Of a stretch of DNA of 64,000 nucleotides, positions 40,961 through 48,527 are shown piece after piece. The stretch is from a virus. The position numbers and the translations under genes were made by a program. Location: IMG/VR virus record IMGVR_UViG_3300009702_000025, positions 1 through 64,000 of that record; one strand, 5' to 3'. The number at the start of each line of letters is the position of its first letter. Positions within the stretch are counted from its first letter, which is position 1. The notes beneath the pieces were generated by a model. The model made no database searches. It was not told where the DNA came from and was given only the letters and a program-made list of their open reading frames with translations.

Positions 40961-41523
40961 TGGCAGATATAGCAGTAAATACCGGTGCAAGCATCACGCG
41001 AGTGATAGAGCAAGAATTGTTAATGTCACTCGACCATCTACCAAATTGCCCAACACTTCACATGCCAGTAGAGGAAGTTAGCGAAAAGCATTGCACTTGT
41101 GGTGCAGTACTTGCAGAAAAGAACAAATACATTGCGTTGCTAGGAACACGATTACTCCAGCAGCGTGATGCACGCGACAAACTGTTACGCAACATTGTGG
41201 AAGCTATCGATCAATCAGTTACCCGCTTGGAAAACCCTCAACGTCCACATACTAGCGTTCGAGATGCTAAAGTAAGTGTGGAGACACTTCGTTTTGCTAC
41301 TGGTTTGATTGTGAAAGCGTTCACTGGCTCTCTCAACAAAAATGTCTCAGAACATGCTGACCAGTTAGCAGGACGTTTGACTGATATGATGGAGAATGGG
41401 TTAACTGACCAGTTAATAGAGTTCTGCATTACTGGCTTGGAAGGGGACGTTCGAGAAGCTACCAAAGCTAGAATTGAGAAATCACTTCAATTTGTAGTAC
41501 ATGGTGCAGCCAGCCCAATATAG
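40960..41523 (+). CDS. Protein of unknown function with CxC motif
   Basis: 187 residues. The N-terminal region has a Cys/His cluster (NCPTLHMPVEE and KHCTCGAVLAEK) that may bind zinc; the remainder is helical (DARDKLLRNIVEAIDQSVTR) and hydrophilic. Coupled to the preceding gene by TAATG. Not recognised. Confidence 0.65.
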   Translation: MADIAVNTGASITRVIEQELLMSLDHLPNCPTLHMPVEEVSEKHCTCGAVLAEKNKYIALLGTRLLQQRDARDKLLRNIVEAIDQSVTRLENPQRPHTSVRDAKVSVETLRFATGLIVKAFTGSLNKNVSEHADQLAGRLTDMMENGLTDQLIEFCITGLEGDVREATKARIEKSLQFVVHGAASPI

Positions 41524-41615
41524 ACACAAACTAAGCTATCTGATAAAAAAGATACTGCCTGACACTTGACACCTAACAATACCTGTGGATAGCTCGAAAA
41601 GAGGAATGACAACTC

Positions 41616-41789
41616 GTGAATGATATAGTAAGGTTAGCTAGTCAACTTCACAACGCAGTGGATGCAATCGCCGTAGTTTTAGCCTTCATTGTACTCGCAA
41701 TGACGATCTGGAAGAACCGGAACTTGCAACCACAAGACGCTTCATGGGTAGCTATTGCACTCTGCGCTATCGCTTACGTCACGAAGTGA
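41616..41789 (+). CDS. Putative holin
   Basis: 57 residues, GTG start with GAGGA upstream. Two membrane segments (AIAVVLAFIVLAMTIW at about 18-33; SWVAIALCAIAYV at about 43-55) joined by a short Asn/Gln-rich turn; short charged ends. It is located 204 bases before the endolysin gene, the typical place of a holin. Holins are assigned by topology and context, not sequence. Confidence 0.6.
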   Translation: MNDIVRLASQLHNAVDAIAVVLAFIVLAMTIWKNRNLQPQDASWVAIALCAIAYVTK

Positions 41790-41813
41790 CCTAGACCTAG
41801 ACCTAGACCTAGA
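41788..41813. repeat. CTAGAC hexamer tandem repeat
   Basis: About four copies of CTAGAC directly after the holin stop codon. Short enough to be unstable by slippage; no function is evident. Confidence 0.8.
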
Positions 41814-41887
41814 TCGAGATCGCATTCTCGCGTTCTCGCGTTACAGAACACGCCAAGGCGCTACCCCGCTGTCTTGCGTGCTTGAGA

Positions 41888-41927
41888 GGGAGATGCGGAC
41901 ACGGTATTGCTTCCCGTGTCTCCCTTT
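41888..41927 (+). terminator. Hairpin between holin and endolysin genes
   Basis: GACACGG (41898-41904) pairs with CCGTGTC, extended by GGGA/TCCC with a small bulge, followed by TTTCATTC. It could reduce read-through into the endolysin gene or protect the holin mRNA. Confidence 0.45.
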
Positions 41928-41992
41928 CATTCTCTGAAACTGACCGAACCTCAACACAAAATGGCGACCACTTAGTAAGTGGTAAGGATTTA

Positions 41993-42709
41993 ATGTCTCG
42001 TGCGTCTGCAATTATAGTGGCAGTCATAGCAGCACTAATACCGTTACTCATAATAGCTGAAAAAACCCAATTTGGCAAATGGAATAAATGTACAGGGCTT
42101 GAAGGATTAGAAACTGTAATAAGCAAGGAAGGTATATTGGTTCACTCAGCTTACTTAGGAGTTAAAGACCGATCTAGTAAAACTGCAAAGTACGGAGTAA
42201 AAGCTACCAAGCGTAGAAAAGATTTCTCCGCGATAGTAATTCATTCAACTATAAATCCCGAAATATCAAAACTAATTAAATACGGTCACAGCTACGACTA
42301 TAAACGTAAAGGTTCTTTCGGGTATCATTTCTATATCGACCAAAAAGGCAATATTCAACAAGCTGCCCCACTCACTAAACGTACCAACCACGTTTTGCCT
42401 CCTAAGAATAAGAACCGAAAAAAAAACAAGTGGGGATGGATTGCAAACTGGAACTCAATCAGTATCGGAGTAGTAGGCGCGCTCAGCGTAAAAACTACTG
42501 AGGAAAATGGACAAAAACTCCACATTGCTACGGAGAAAATGACATTTGCTCAGTTGGATGCTCTACTCGCTTTAGTAACTATGCTTCGTGATTACTACGA
42601 AATAGAAAGCGATAATATAGTGGGTCATGGGGAACTTCAAACTAATAGGTTAAGAGTGGAAGGAAATAAAGCCAGAAGTATCAGAGAGAACCCTAAAATC
42701 TGTTATTAA
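41993..42709 (+). CDS. N-acetylmuramoyl-L-alanine amidase endolysin with signal-anchor
   Basis: 238 residues from ATG 41993 (TAAGGA upstream); a longer frame exists but lacks a signal. Residues 5-22 (SAIIVAVIAALIPLLIIA) form an uncleaved signal-anchor-like segment; the rest is an amidase_2/PGRP fold with zinc-ligand candidates His84 (IVIHST), His134 and His212 (GHGELQ) plus YHFYID. The final family motif (usually D-P-G or K-D) is not obvious, near RVEGNKARSI. A SAR endolysin reaches the periplasm by Sec and is released when the holin depolarises the membrane. Confidence 0.85.
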   Translation: MSRASAIIVAVIAALIPLLIIAEKTQFGKWNKCTGLEGLETVISKEGILVHSAYLGVKDRSSKTAKYGVKATKRRKDFSAIVIHSTINPEISKLIKYGHSYDYKRKGSFGYHFYIDQKGNIQQAAPLTKRTNHVLPPKNKNRKKNKWGWIANWNSISIGVVGALSVKTTEENGQKLHIATEKMTFAQLDALLALVTMLRDYYEIESDNIVGHGELQTNRLRVEGNKARSIRENPKICY

Positions 42710-42747
42710 AATTCCATTACTATTTTTGATAAAGAGGAATTATTTCC

Positions 42748-42776
42748 TTGACGCATTCCGACCTTTGTGTTAGTTT
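42748..42776 (+). promoter_or_regulatory. Promoter with GACCTTTGTGT spacer element
   Basis: TTGACG (42748-42753), 17-base spacer ending CCGACCTTTGTGT, TAGTTT (42771-42776). Identical element position to that at 39248. The predicted RNA start near 42783 is just ahead of the nucleotide-kinase gene. Confidence 0.6.
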
Positions 42777-42810
42777 ACACACAAGATAACTAAGGGATGT
42801 GAAGATACTA

Positions 42811-43461
42811 ATGGATGTGAACGAAGTAAGGGTTTGTTGTCTAGCTGGAACTGGTGGTACAGGCAAAACTACGGTTGTCGAAAACCTACTTGAGGCATAC
42901 CCTCGTAAATTCCGTTTCAAACCTTCTATAGTACGAGCATTTTACAAAAAGGCCGGTATTAAAAGAGAAGAAGATTTTTTCAACGGACTTTCAAAATATG
43001 AACAGTCCGACTTTCAAGTTTCCTTGATGAAGTACTACATGTGCACTTTGAACGAAGAAATACAAGATGTCGTCTCGATTGCTCCTGAGCATCGCCCGCA
43101 CTTGCTACTAGATCGTTCAATCTACGATCACGTTGCCTATTGGTTCGTTTACTGCATGACGAGCCTTAGTGAGGCTGACATAGCCACTGTGCAGGTTGAG
43201 ATCGATACGTTCAAGATGTGGCCAACTCGGATCGTTTATTTTCCCTTTCCGGTTGGCTGGGACTACGCGAATGGTGCTGACGGTTTCCGTTTTCGCTCAT
43301 GGGGTAAGGACTTCGTGCACGATAGTGTTCTACGTCGCCTGTTGCGTGACAACTATCTGTCGCGTGGTACTGAACCCTTGAAGCTATTCACTCTTACAAA
43401 TAATAGTGACGTGCCGTTTAGATCAAACTTGGTCTACAAGCACGCCACTGGAAATTGGTGA
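42811..43461 (+). CDS. AAA_28-like nucleotide-binding protein, possible nucleotide kinase
   Basis: 216 residues from ATG 42811 (GTG 42799 would add 4). P-loop LAGTGGTGKTT near residues 12-22, then LLLDRSIYDHVAYW, a kinase-like D-R motif, and Arg-rich FRFRSWGKDFVHDSVLRRLL near the end. It resembles the AAA_28/NadR-like NTPase family that includes deoxynucleotide kinases; with RNR and dCMP deaminase it would feed dNTP synthesis. The substrate cannot be told from the sequence. Confidence 0.75.
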   Translation: MDVNEVRVCCLAGTGGTGKTTVVENLLEAYPRKFRFKPSIVRAFYKKAGIKREEDFFNGLSKYEQSDFQVSLMKYYMCTLNEEIQDVVSIAPEHRPHLLLDRSIYDHVAYWFVYCMTSLSEADIATVQVEIDTFKMWPTRIVYFPFPVGWDYANGADGFRFRSWGKDFVHDSVLRRLLRDNYLSRGTEPLKLFTLTNNSDVPFRSNLVYKHATGNW

Positions 43462-43469
43462 GACGATAT

Positions 43470-43880
43470 CTAGACGTCATTACTAACAGGAGATTTTTCT
43501 TCGCCGTGCTTTCTCTCATACCGAAAACAACCGGGAGGCCACGTTTCACCGGCCTTGGGCTTACAACGGTAAGTCTTAGTATCACCAAAAGGTGGAAGGA
43601 TCGGGTTTTTCTCCTCTGTCTTTACCTTGCGCTTTGCTTCACGTTCGCGGTGCTTGTCGTCGAAACCCTTACTCTTAGTACCCTTTTTATCATTGGCTTT
43701 CTTTTCGTTTGGTTCGACGACTTGTATCTGCGGTTTGTCGCCTTTTGCAGTACAGCCCGCAAGTCCTACGAGAATAGAAAGTGTGAATAGCAACAGGATA
43801 CTAGAGAGCGACACTTGAACACACATGGATAGCTTGTCAAGTTTTGCCTCTTTAATACGGAAGTTAGGATTTAGCCGCAT
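43470..43880 (-). CDS. Antisense-strand lipoprotein
   Basis: 136 residues from ATG 43880, preceded by GGGGAG at 8 bases. A membrane segment SLSSILLLFTLSILVGLAGC (about 24-43) ends in a lipobox-like LAGC, giving lipidated Cys43; it is preceded by a 23-residue N-region that is long for a signal peptide (ATG at Met19 is an alternative start). The mature part is Lys/Glu-rich with two more Cys (RCKPKAGETWPPGCF). It is the only minus-strand gene among the plus-strand genes right of 28 kb, divergent from dCMP deaminase. Candidate roles: o-spanin or superinfection-exclusion lipoprotein. Confidence 0.7.
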   Translation of the reverse strand: MRLNPNFRIKEAKLDKLSMCVQVSLSSILLLFTLSILVGLAGCTAKGDKPQIQVVEPNEKKANDKKGTKSKGFDDKHREREAKRKVKTEEKNPILPPFGDTKTYRCKPKAGETWPPGCFRYERKHGEEKSPVSNDV

Positions 43881-43898
43881 GGAATTTCTCCCCATCTC

Positions 43899-44462
43899 AT
43901 GACGAAATATCCTAACGGAAAATGGCAAAATAGTGAATGGATAAGTATGATGTCACATAAAGTACAATTGATGGTCGGTAAGTGGCAATTAAGGTTCCTC
44001 TTTCTGGCAGGTACGATTTCGAGTTTTTCAAAAGACCCGAGTACAAAGGTCGGAGCAATCATAGCCAGACCAGACAATACAGTCGCTAGCATGGGCTTCA
44101 ACGGTTTCCCACGCGGTATCAAAGACAACCCTGCAATTCTGAGGGACCGGGAGGAGAAATATCTTCGGATCGTTCATGCTGAAGCTAATGCTATCGTAAC
44201 AGCACACGAACCACTTCATGGCTACAACTTTTTCTGCACACACCCACCATGTGGGCAGTGCTGTGGCTTAATTATTCAATCTGGCATTTCACGAGTATAT
44301 TGGGTTAATCCAATAGACCACTATTCCGAGAGATGGCAGAAAAACACTCAAGTAACGTCAATGCTACTTGAAGAGGCCGGTATACCCTATATTAGGGTTG
44401 AAATTGAAAAAGTGATGCGAGAGGCAAGAGACTTAAATCCAATTGAGGACGGAAATGGCTAA
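43899..44462 (+). CDS. dCMP deaminase
   Basis: 187 residues. Zinc and catalytic motifs HAEANAIV (His93, Glu95) and PPCGQCC (Cys118, Cys121), with SKDPSTKVGAIIARP upstream, identify the cytidine/deoxycytidylate deaminase family, which converts dCMP to dUMP for dTTP synthesis. The start is uncertain: ATG 43899, 43947 or 43971 all fit, and the canonical domain begins near residue 30. No good ribosome binding site at the first ATG. Confidence 0.88.
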   Translation: MTKYPNGKWQNSEWISMMSHKVQLMVGKWQLRFLFLAGTISSFSKDPSTKVGAIIARPDNTVASMGFNGFPRGIKDNPAILRDREEKYLRIVHAEANAIVTAHEPLHGYNFFCTHPPCGQCCGLIIQSGISRVYWVNPIDHYSERWQKNTQVTSMLLEEAGIPYIRVEIEKVMREARDLNPIEDGNG

Positions 44463-44510
44463 GAAGAAGTATGATAAGGACTAAATGCTCATACTAATAC
44501 GATAAAAAAA

Positions 44511-44672
44511 ATGAGCGCCGAGTTAAGTATGGGGGAGGAGGAGGGGGTAGGCCCCTACCTGCTTGGCTTCACAGCAGAAGAAAAACCCCGGTTCCAAGAC
44601 CGGATAAAAAGAAGAACTCAGACGATACAGGAGAACATGAGGTATGTCAACTGTAGACACACAAAAGTCTAA
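44511..44672 (+). CDS. Possible small protein
   Basis: 53 residues (MSAELSMGEEEGVGPYLLGF); charged, with no domain. It covers most of the 180-base gap after dCMP deaminase and overlaps the next gene by 29 bases. No ribosome binding site is visible. It may be a chance frame. Confidence 0.35.
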   Translation: MSAELSMGEEEGVGPYLLGFTAEEKPRFQDRIKRRTQTIQENMRYVNCRHTKV

Positions 44673-45009
44673 CCCTTTGAAATCGAAAGGGGAAAAATTT
44701 TCGAAAACGAAACTGGCTCCAAATGAGGTTGTCGTCAAAGTACAGAAACCAATCGCTACGAACGATCCGAGAATGCGTAGGAGCTATCTGATCTATGACG
44801 AAGGCAGGGTCCGTGTCACACAGCAACGCCTCACTAAGCCAGACAAGCAGGCTATCGGCAGTGACTTAAAATGTTACTTCGTTGCTTGCTGGCGCAACAC
44901 GGCTACACAACAGCATAGCGTGAAGCTGATAAATTCACCCGACCAGAAGTTCGGTCAATGGTCTCTCCAATACAAAATCGAGGACGAAAGCTATGAACCA
45001 GACTGGTGA
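44644..45009 (+). CDS. Small basic protein of unknown function
   Basis: 121 residues (MSTVDTQKSNPLKSKGEKFS), Lys-rich N-terminus, then a beta section with RRSYLIYDEGRVRVTQQRL. Ribosome binding site AGGAGA. Within its first codons lies a copy of ACACAAAAGTCTAACC, the same 16-mer found at 28041. It overlaps the next gene by 17 bases. Confidence 0.65.
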   Translation: MSTVDTQKSNPLKSKGEKFSKTKLAPNEVVVKVQKPIATNDPRMRRSYLIYDEGRVRVTQQRLTKPDKQAIGSDLKCYFVACWRNTATQQHSVKLINSPDQKFGQWSLQYKIEDESYEPDW

Positions 45010-45232
45010 TGAGAATAAAGGCTCCTTAGAATATAGAAAAAAAGTCAAATCCAAGGAGGTACTTAGCATAGCCCAAGCACTAATTGATACGGTTATGAAG
45101 GAGACCGATGATCCAATGGTAGCAATGGCCGCGCTAAAGACTGCTGCTACTGCTATCGAGAACATGGTTGCGGCAGAAGGACTAAGGACTGCCCTTCATA
45201 ATGCACTCAACTCTAGTGGAGATAAATTCTAA
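44993..45232 (+). CDS. Small helical protein of unknown function
   Basis: 79 residues, mostly one or two helices (SIAQALIDTVMKETDDPMVA, then ALKTAATAIENMVAAEGLRT). It starts inside the previous gene and its last base starts the next one (TAATGG), so it is in a tightly coupled operon. Confidence 0.65.
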   Translation: MNQTGDENKGSLEYRKKVKSKEVLSIAQALIDTVMKETDDPMVAMAALKTAATAIENMVAAEGLRTALHNALNSSGDKF

Positions 45233-45753
45233 TGGCGTACAGTGACTATGGAGGTTACGCCTTCTTGAATGGTGAGCGTGTAATAGAACGCTCTGATGCA
45301 ACTATCTATCCCGGAGGTAAACTGGACAGTACACCGGGTCAGTATCCGGGTTGGTTCAAGACACTAGAACAGCGTGGACAGGGAGAAGACTTTCACGTCG
45401 TACTTGGGGACGAAAACTTCTTCGTTGGTATGCACAAGCAAAGCTATGTCGTTGCGCTCCACAATGGTAAGCGCACCGTCCTTGAAGTACCTGAAGATAT
45501 AGGAGAGATTATCGAGAAGCGCATCGCAAGTGGTGAGCACGTCGGTTATGAATATAAGATCGACGACTATACCATAAGTGTCTTTTGGGTAGAGACAGAC
45601 AACCACTACGTCTTCGTTGAATTAGTAATGACAAATGACGATGTGTGGACTGGTTTCTCAGGGTACGGTGTAGGTGCCGGCCTTGATGACGGATGCTGCG
45701 GATATAGCACTGAAGCTCAAGTCTCGCTGATGTGGGAGTTATTCAATGTCTGA
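45232..45753 (+). CDS. Protein of unknown function
   Basis: 173 residues (MAYSDYGGYAFLNGERVIER), beta-rich and aromatic/acidic, including WVETDNHYVFVELVMTNDDV. It could be a small beta-sandwich protein; no family is recognised. Coupled to genes on both sides. Confidence 0.65.
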   Translation: MAYSDYGGYAFLNGERVIERSDATIYPGGKLDSTPGQYPGWFKTLEQRGQGEDFHVVLGDENFFVGMHKQSYVVALHNGKRTVLEVPEDIGEIIEKRIASGEHVGYEYKIDDYTISVFWVETDNHYVFVELVMTNDDVWTGFSGYGVGAGLDDGCCGYSTEAQVSLMWELFNV

Positions 45754-45994
45754 CATGAGACGTGGTGGGAGACGCCGTGGTGGCGACGGGCCAACTACTG
45801 AAGAGATCGTTAATCTCGCGTCATTCATCGCGTGGCACGAGAACAACGATGTGCACGCATGTGTTGTTCCTCTCGATGCGTTCGAGACGTTGGCAAAGTT
45901 GGTTGATATCCCGACTGAAAAATTGTTCGATATAGTAAGAGGGTCAGAAGATTGGACGGACTGGGCTGGGTCTTCGGATGGGTCACAACAGTAG
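45746..45994 (+). CDS. Small protein of unknown function
   Basis: 82 residues. An Arg/Gly-rich start (MSDMRRGGRRRGGDGPTTEE) is followed by a compact domain VNLASFIAWHENNDVHACVV. It overlaps neighbours on both sides by a few bases. Not recognised. Confidence 0.65.
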   Translation: MSDMRRGGRRRGGDGPTTEEIVNLASFIAWHENNDVHACVVPLDAFETLAKLVDIPTEKLFDIVRGSEDWTDWAGSSDGSQQ

Positions 45995-46206
45995 TACTGC
46001 TGTTCTTCATCTGGTACAACGCACTTAACTGGTACATAAACGGCGGAGTTAAATCGAATGTAAGAATGGCAAAAAAGATATCAAACCCTACTAACTTCAC
46101 CGAGAAGTTGGTTTTTGCTTATCTTCTTGGTACTCTGCTTGTTTGTTGGTTACTTAATCGCAACAGGGAAGTGGACACTACATCTCAACATACGTTGGAC
46201 GACTAG
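45952..46206 (+). CDS. Small membrane protein
   Basis: 84 residues if TTG 45952 is the start (AGAGGG upstream). Two membrane segments (VTTVVLLFFIWYNALNWYI near 11-29; VFAYLLGTLLVCWLL near 54-68). It begins inside the previous gene. The frame +1 to it is also membrane-like from 46115 (next entry), an overlap reminiscent of nested spanin genes but unproven. Confidence 0.45.
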   Translation: MDGLGWVFGWVTTVVLLFFIWYNALNWYINGGVKSNVRMAKKISNPTNFTEKLVFAYLLGTLLVCWLLNRNREVDTTSQHTLDD

Positions 46207-46279
46207 TACAGTAAACATTCGAGAAGTACCACTTGCAGGTGTTACGTATGAGCCAGTTGACACAGCGGTAACACAATAG
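46115..46279 (+). CDS. Possible small membrane-anchored protein in an alternative frame
   Basis: 54 residues from TTG 46115 with GAGAAG upstream: a membrane segment (LLIFLVLCLFVGYLIA) then a polar, strand-like tail (VPLAGVTYEPVDTAVTQ). It fills an otherwise empty gap before the next gene. No ATG is available; a frameshift from the gene above is an alternative. Confidence 0.35.
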   Translation: MLIFLVLCLFVGYLIATGKWTLHLNIRWTTSTVNIREVPLAGVTYEPVDTAVTQ

Positions 46280-46311
46280 TACGATAACAACACACGCGGG
46301 AGAGATAACGC

Positions 46312-46854
46312 ATGGTTACGAAAACAGATCAACCGGAGAAACCATTCTCCCACATACGAGATGGCAACAAAGCGTACTGGTCAGTGCCATATGATATGGA
46401 GTTCCGCGAAGCCGAACCTCCCAATGTGGAGAACAAAGACCTTCTCGCGCTGTCATGTATCGGGCACCACGTAGTTACATCACAGTTCAAGTACTGTCCC
46501 TCTTATCACGTCGTTTTTTCTCGCAACGTTAAGACACCGGCTGACCAGAAGGGAATGCCTGATCCAGAAGATTACACCATCGTCATTAACAAGGTGACTG
46601 GACGTATCGTCTATCTCTCCCGTGCTTACTCAGAGATGGAAGCCGTGGTCTCATGGTACGCACGTGAGCATGGGCATGACGGATCGGTTCTGTGTTTGGA
46701 TCGAACGACTGATGAGTTCTATATCGAGGCACCACGTACTGATCTTATCGTTGCGTTGAACGATGAGGGTCAAGAAGTCCCATTGGATGAAGCAACAAAG
46801 CGTGAGTACAGGATCGATCTACACTCAAATGCGGTGATGCTTCATGGAGAATAA
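46312..46854 (+). CDS. Protein of unknown function
   Basis: 180 residues (MVTKTDQPEKPFSHIRDGNK). Mixed alpha/beta with Cys and His residues (LSCIGHHVV, KYCPSYHVVFSR). CGGGAGAGATAACGC precedes ATG. No family is recognised. Confidence 0.65.
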   Translation: MVTKTDQPEKPFSHIRDGNKAYWSVPYDMEFREAEPPNVENKDLLALSCIGHHVVTSQFKYCPSYHVVFSRNVKTPADQKGMPDPEDYTIVINKVTGRIVYLSRAYSEMEAVVSWYAREHGHDGSVLCLDRTTDEFYIEAPRTDLIVALNDEGQEVPLDEATKREYRIDLHSNAVMLHGE

Positions 46855-46913
46855 AGGGTATCTACAGTATACCCTCTCGCTACTACTTAGAAACGAGAAA
46901 CGGAGGTAACTAC

Positions 46914-47378
46914 GTGAGCAGTTTTGGAAATGGAAGTACAAATGGTACAGCTAGAAGGCTGACCTTTTCAATCAATACTCCGGAGAACCTAGTAACGGGG
47001 CGGCTTTACAAACTGGCGAAGCGTTTGGATGTCCCGATTGTCAGCCTGTATCGCCACAACCTTGATGTCTATGAACTCCTGCTAAAGCAGGCTGAAGACG
47101 CGCTTGGGTCCGGCGCAAGTAAGATGATGAATGAAGCTGTATCCATGGTCTCTATGTCCACCGTGATCCGCGAGGAAGGTATCGATAATAAGAAGGGGAG
47201 CCAAATACAAGAACTCCTCAAGCGTAGTGGACGGCCTGACCTGTCAGAATTTGTTAACGGCCTCATGACTGTTGAACTAGCGCTACTGATCGACCGCGCA
47301 CGTTACAGGGTAGCGTACCCTGACATTGAAGACGACGATGACAATGAGGATGAAGATACGGAGGCTAATGCTGTCTGA
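46914..47378 (+). CDS. Helical protein of unknown function
   Basis: 154 residues, GTG start with GGAGG. The N-terminal segment and helix RLYKLAKRLDVPIVSLYRHN hint at a DNA-binding HTH; the C-terminus is very acidic (DDDDNEDEDTE). It overlaps the next gene by one base (TGATG). Confidence 0.6.
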   Translation: MSSFGNGSTNGTARRLTFSINTPENLVTGRLYKLAKRLDVPIVSLYRHNLDVYELLLKQAEDALGSGASKMMNEAVSMVSMSTVIREEGIDNKKGSQIQELLKRSGRPDLSEFVNGLMTVELALLIDRARYRVAYPDIEDDDDNEDEDTEANAV

Positions 47379-47764
47379 TGCCTCAACCGCTACGTGTCAG
47401 CGTGCGGATGTCATTTGCTGAAAAGTCCGAACTGTATTGGATATTCACTCGCCGTAAGCGAGAGGGCGAGCGGGACGCGGACGTTCTTCGTAGGATGGTC
47501 ATTCGCTACAATCAGATGCTACAGAACTCCTCCATGCCTGATCCAAATGGTGTGATGGTTCTCTCTCAACTGTTGTCCCAGAACTCTATCGATCTGATGT
47601 TCCAATCGGAATATCCGAAACGTAGTGACGTGTCCAAAGTCATAGAAGCCGCTGCTATACCAGAAGAAGACAGACGCAAACTGACTATCTGGATAGAAGA
47701 GATGACTTATGGAGATTATTGCAAACTCATTGAGGCAGTGGAGAATTATTACAATGGCAGATAA
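47378..47764 (+). CDS. Helical protein of unknown function
   Basis: 128 residues (MPQPLRVSVRMSFAEKSELY), basic helix FTRRKREGERDADVLRRMVI, then an acidic helical C-terminus. It is coupled to the acidic gene upstream, so the two could form a complex; inferred only. Confidence 0.6.
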   Translation: MPQPLRVSVRMSFAEKSELYWIFTRRKREGERDADVLRRMVIRYNQMLQNSSMPDPNGVMVLSQLLSQNSIDLMFQSEYPKRSDVSKVIEAAAIPEEDRRKLTIWIEEMTYGDYCKLIEAVENYYNGR

Positions 47765-47813
47765 GTTCTTCTGTCCCTGCGGTTCCAACGACACACGGAT
47801 ACAATATGTGTAA
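47754..47813 (+). CDS. Possible 19-residue zinc-knuckle mini-protein
   Basis: MADKFFCPCGSNDTRIQYV, overlapping the previous gene end. CPC-G looks like half a zinc ribbon. It could be a truncated gene remnant or a mini-protein. No ribosome binding site is obvious. Confidence 0.25.
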   Translation: MADKFFCPCGSNDTRIQYV

Positions 47814-47833
47814 GAGAGCGGAGTTAAAAAGAG

Positions 47834-48085
47834 ATGGCGACAAGTGAAGAAGAAATACGTTGGAAAATCAATCAGGCTCTCCGTCTGACGAATGGTCAAC
47901 TGACAGAAGGGATGTTAGAACGACATCTCACAAGTAGAGTAACAGCTTCAACAAGAAAGGCGGTGCTGACCAAGATGAAACAGGAGGGACTACTAAATAT
48001 AGTAGAGCGTCCAGAGAACTCCTACAAGGGATACGCAACTACGGTACGTCTCATCAAGAAAGTCGAGACTGATCCTAATGCCTAG
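47834..48085 (+). CDS. Small winged-helix-like protein
   Basis: 83 residues. Helices EEEIRWKINQALRLTNGQL and STRKAVLTKMKQEGLL, followed by a strand pair, fit a winged helix DNA-binding fold. It overlaps the next gene by 8 bases. Function unknown. Confidence 0.6.
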   Translation: MATSEEEIRWKINQALRLTNGQLTEGMLERHLTSRVTASTRKAVLTKMKQEGLLNIVERPENSYKGYATTVRLIKKVETDPNA

Positions 48086-48287
48086 AACACGTAAAGCTAG
48101 TCGATGCTATCGGTGTGGTAAAGCAGTTAAGGCAGGGGATGGTAACTTCGAATTGGTAACTCATTCTCACAAAAAGAAGTGGCCGAAAATCAGGGTAGGA
48201 GTTTGTATTTCGCAACATGCTGATTGTGCCATTACTTATCAAGGCACACCAGTTCACTACAAATACAAACCAGCAAAGGAAGTATGA
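48078..48287 (+). CDS. Small zinc-binding protein
   Basis: 69 residues. CYRCGKAVKAGDGNFEL plus a later VGVCISQHADCAIT supply a four-Cys/His zinc site. The C-terminus is basic. Probably a nucleic-acid-binding or structural zinc finger. It abuts the next ATG directly. Confidence 0.65.
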   Translation: MPRTRKASRCYRCGKAVKAGDGNFELVTHSHKKKWPKIRVGVCISQHADCAITYQGTPVHYKYKPAKEV

Positions 48288-48503
48288 ATGACAGAGTTCT
48301 CATCAAATATAGACAATGAAGACGATGAAGCTAAGATCGTCGAACTCATCAAGAAGAAATTCCCCAGCGCGGTGCGCGTTGTGGTCTCGGTTACGCACAA
48401 GGAACATGATGTACAAGCTCAATACAAAGACGTGAGCGGACCAGATCATGGTGCGTCGTATACTTGTCTCGATGGACATAGTGCTCATAGGCGTAGTGCT
48501 TAA
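48288..48503 (+). CDS. Small protein of unknown function
   Basis: 71 residues: acidic start (MTEFSSNIDNEDDEAKIVEL), then AVRVVVSVTHKEHDVQAQYK. GGAAG upstream. The gene is between the zinc finger gene and the primase-helicase; unknown role. Confidence 0.6.
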   Translation: MTEFSSNIDNEDDEAKIVELIKKKFPSAVRVVVSVTHKEHDVQAQYKDVSGPDHGASYTCLDGHSAHRRSA

Positions 48504-48527
48504 GATCAGAGACAGGAACAACAGAGC

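Noticed and set aside
44653-44672. A copy of the ACACAAAAGTCTAACC 16-mer as a promoter element.
   Set aside because: It lies within the first codons of a gene and has no -10 box on the matching strand; kept only as a sequence coincidence with 28041.
46063-46073. A AAA AAG slippery sequence in the small membrane gene at 45952.
   Set aside because: A -1 slip leads to a stop within six codons, and the open neighbouring frame is +1, not -1.
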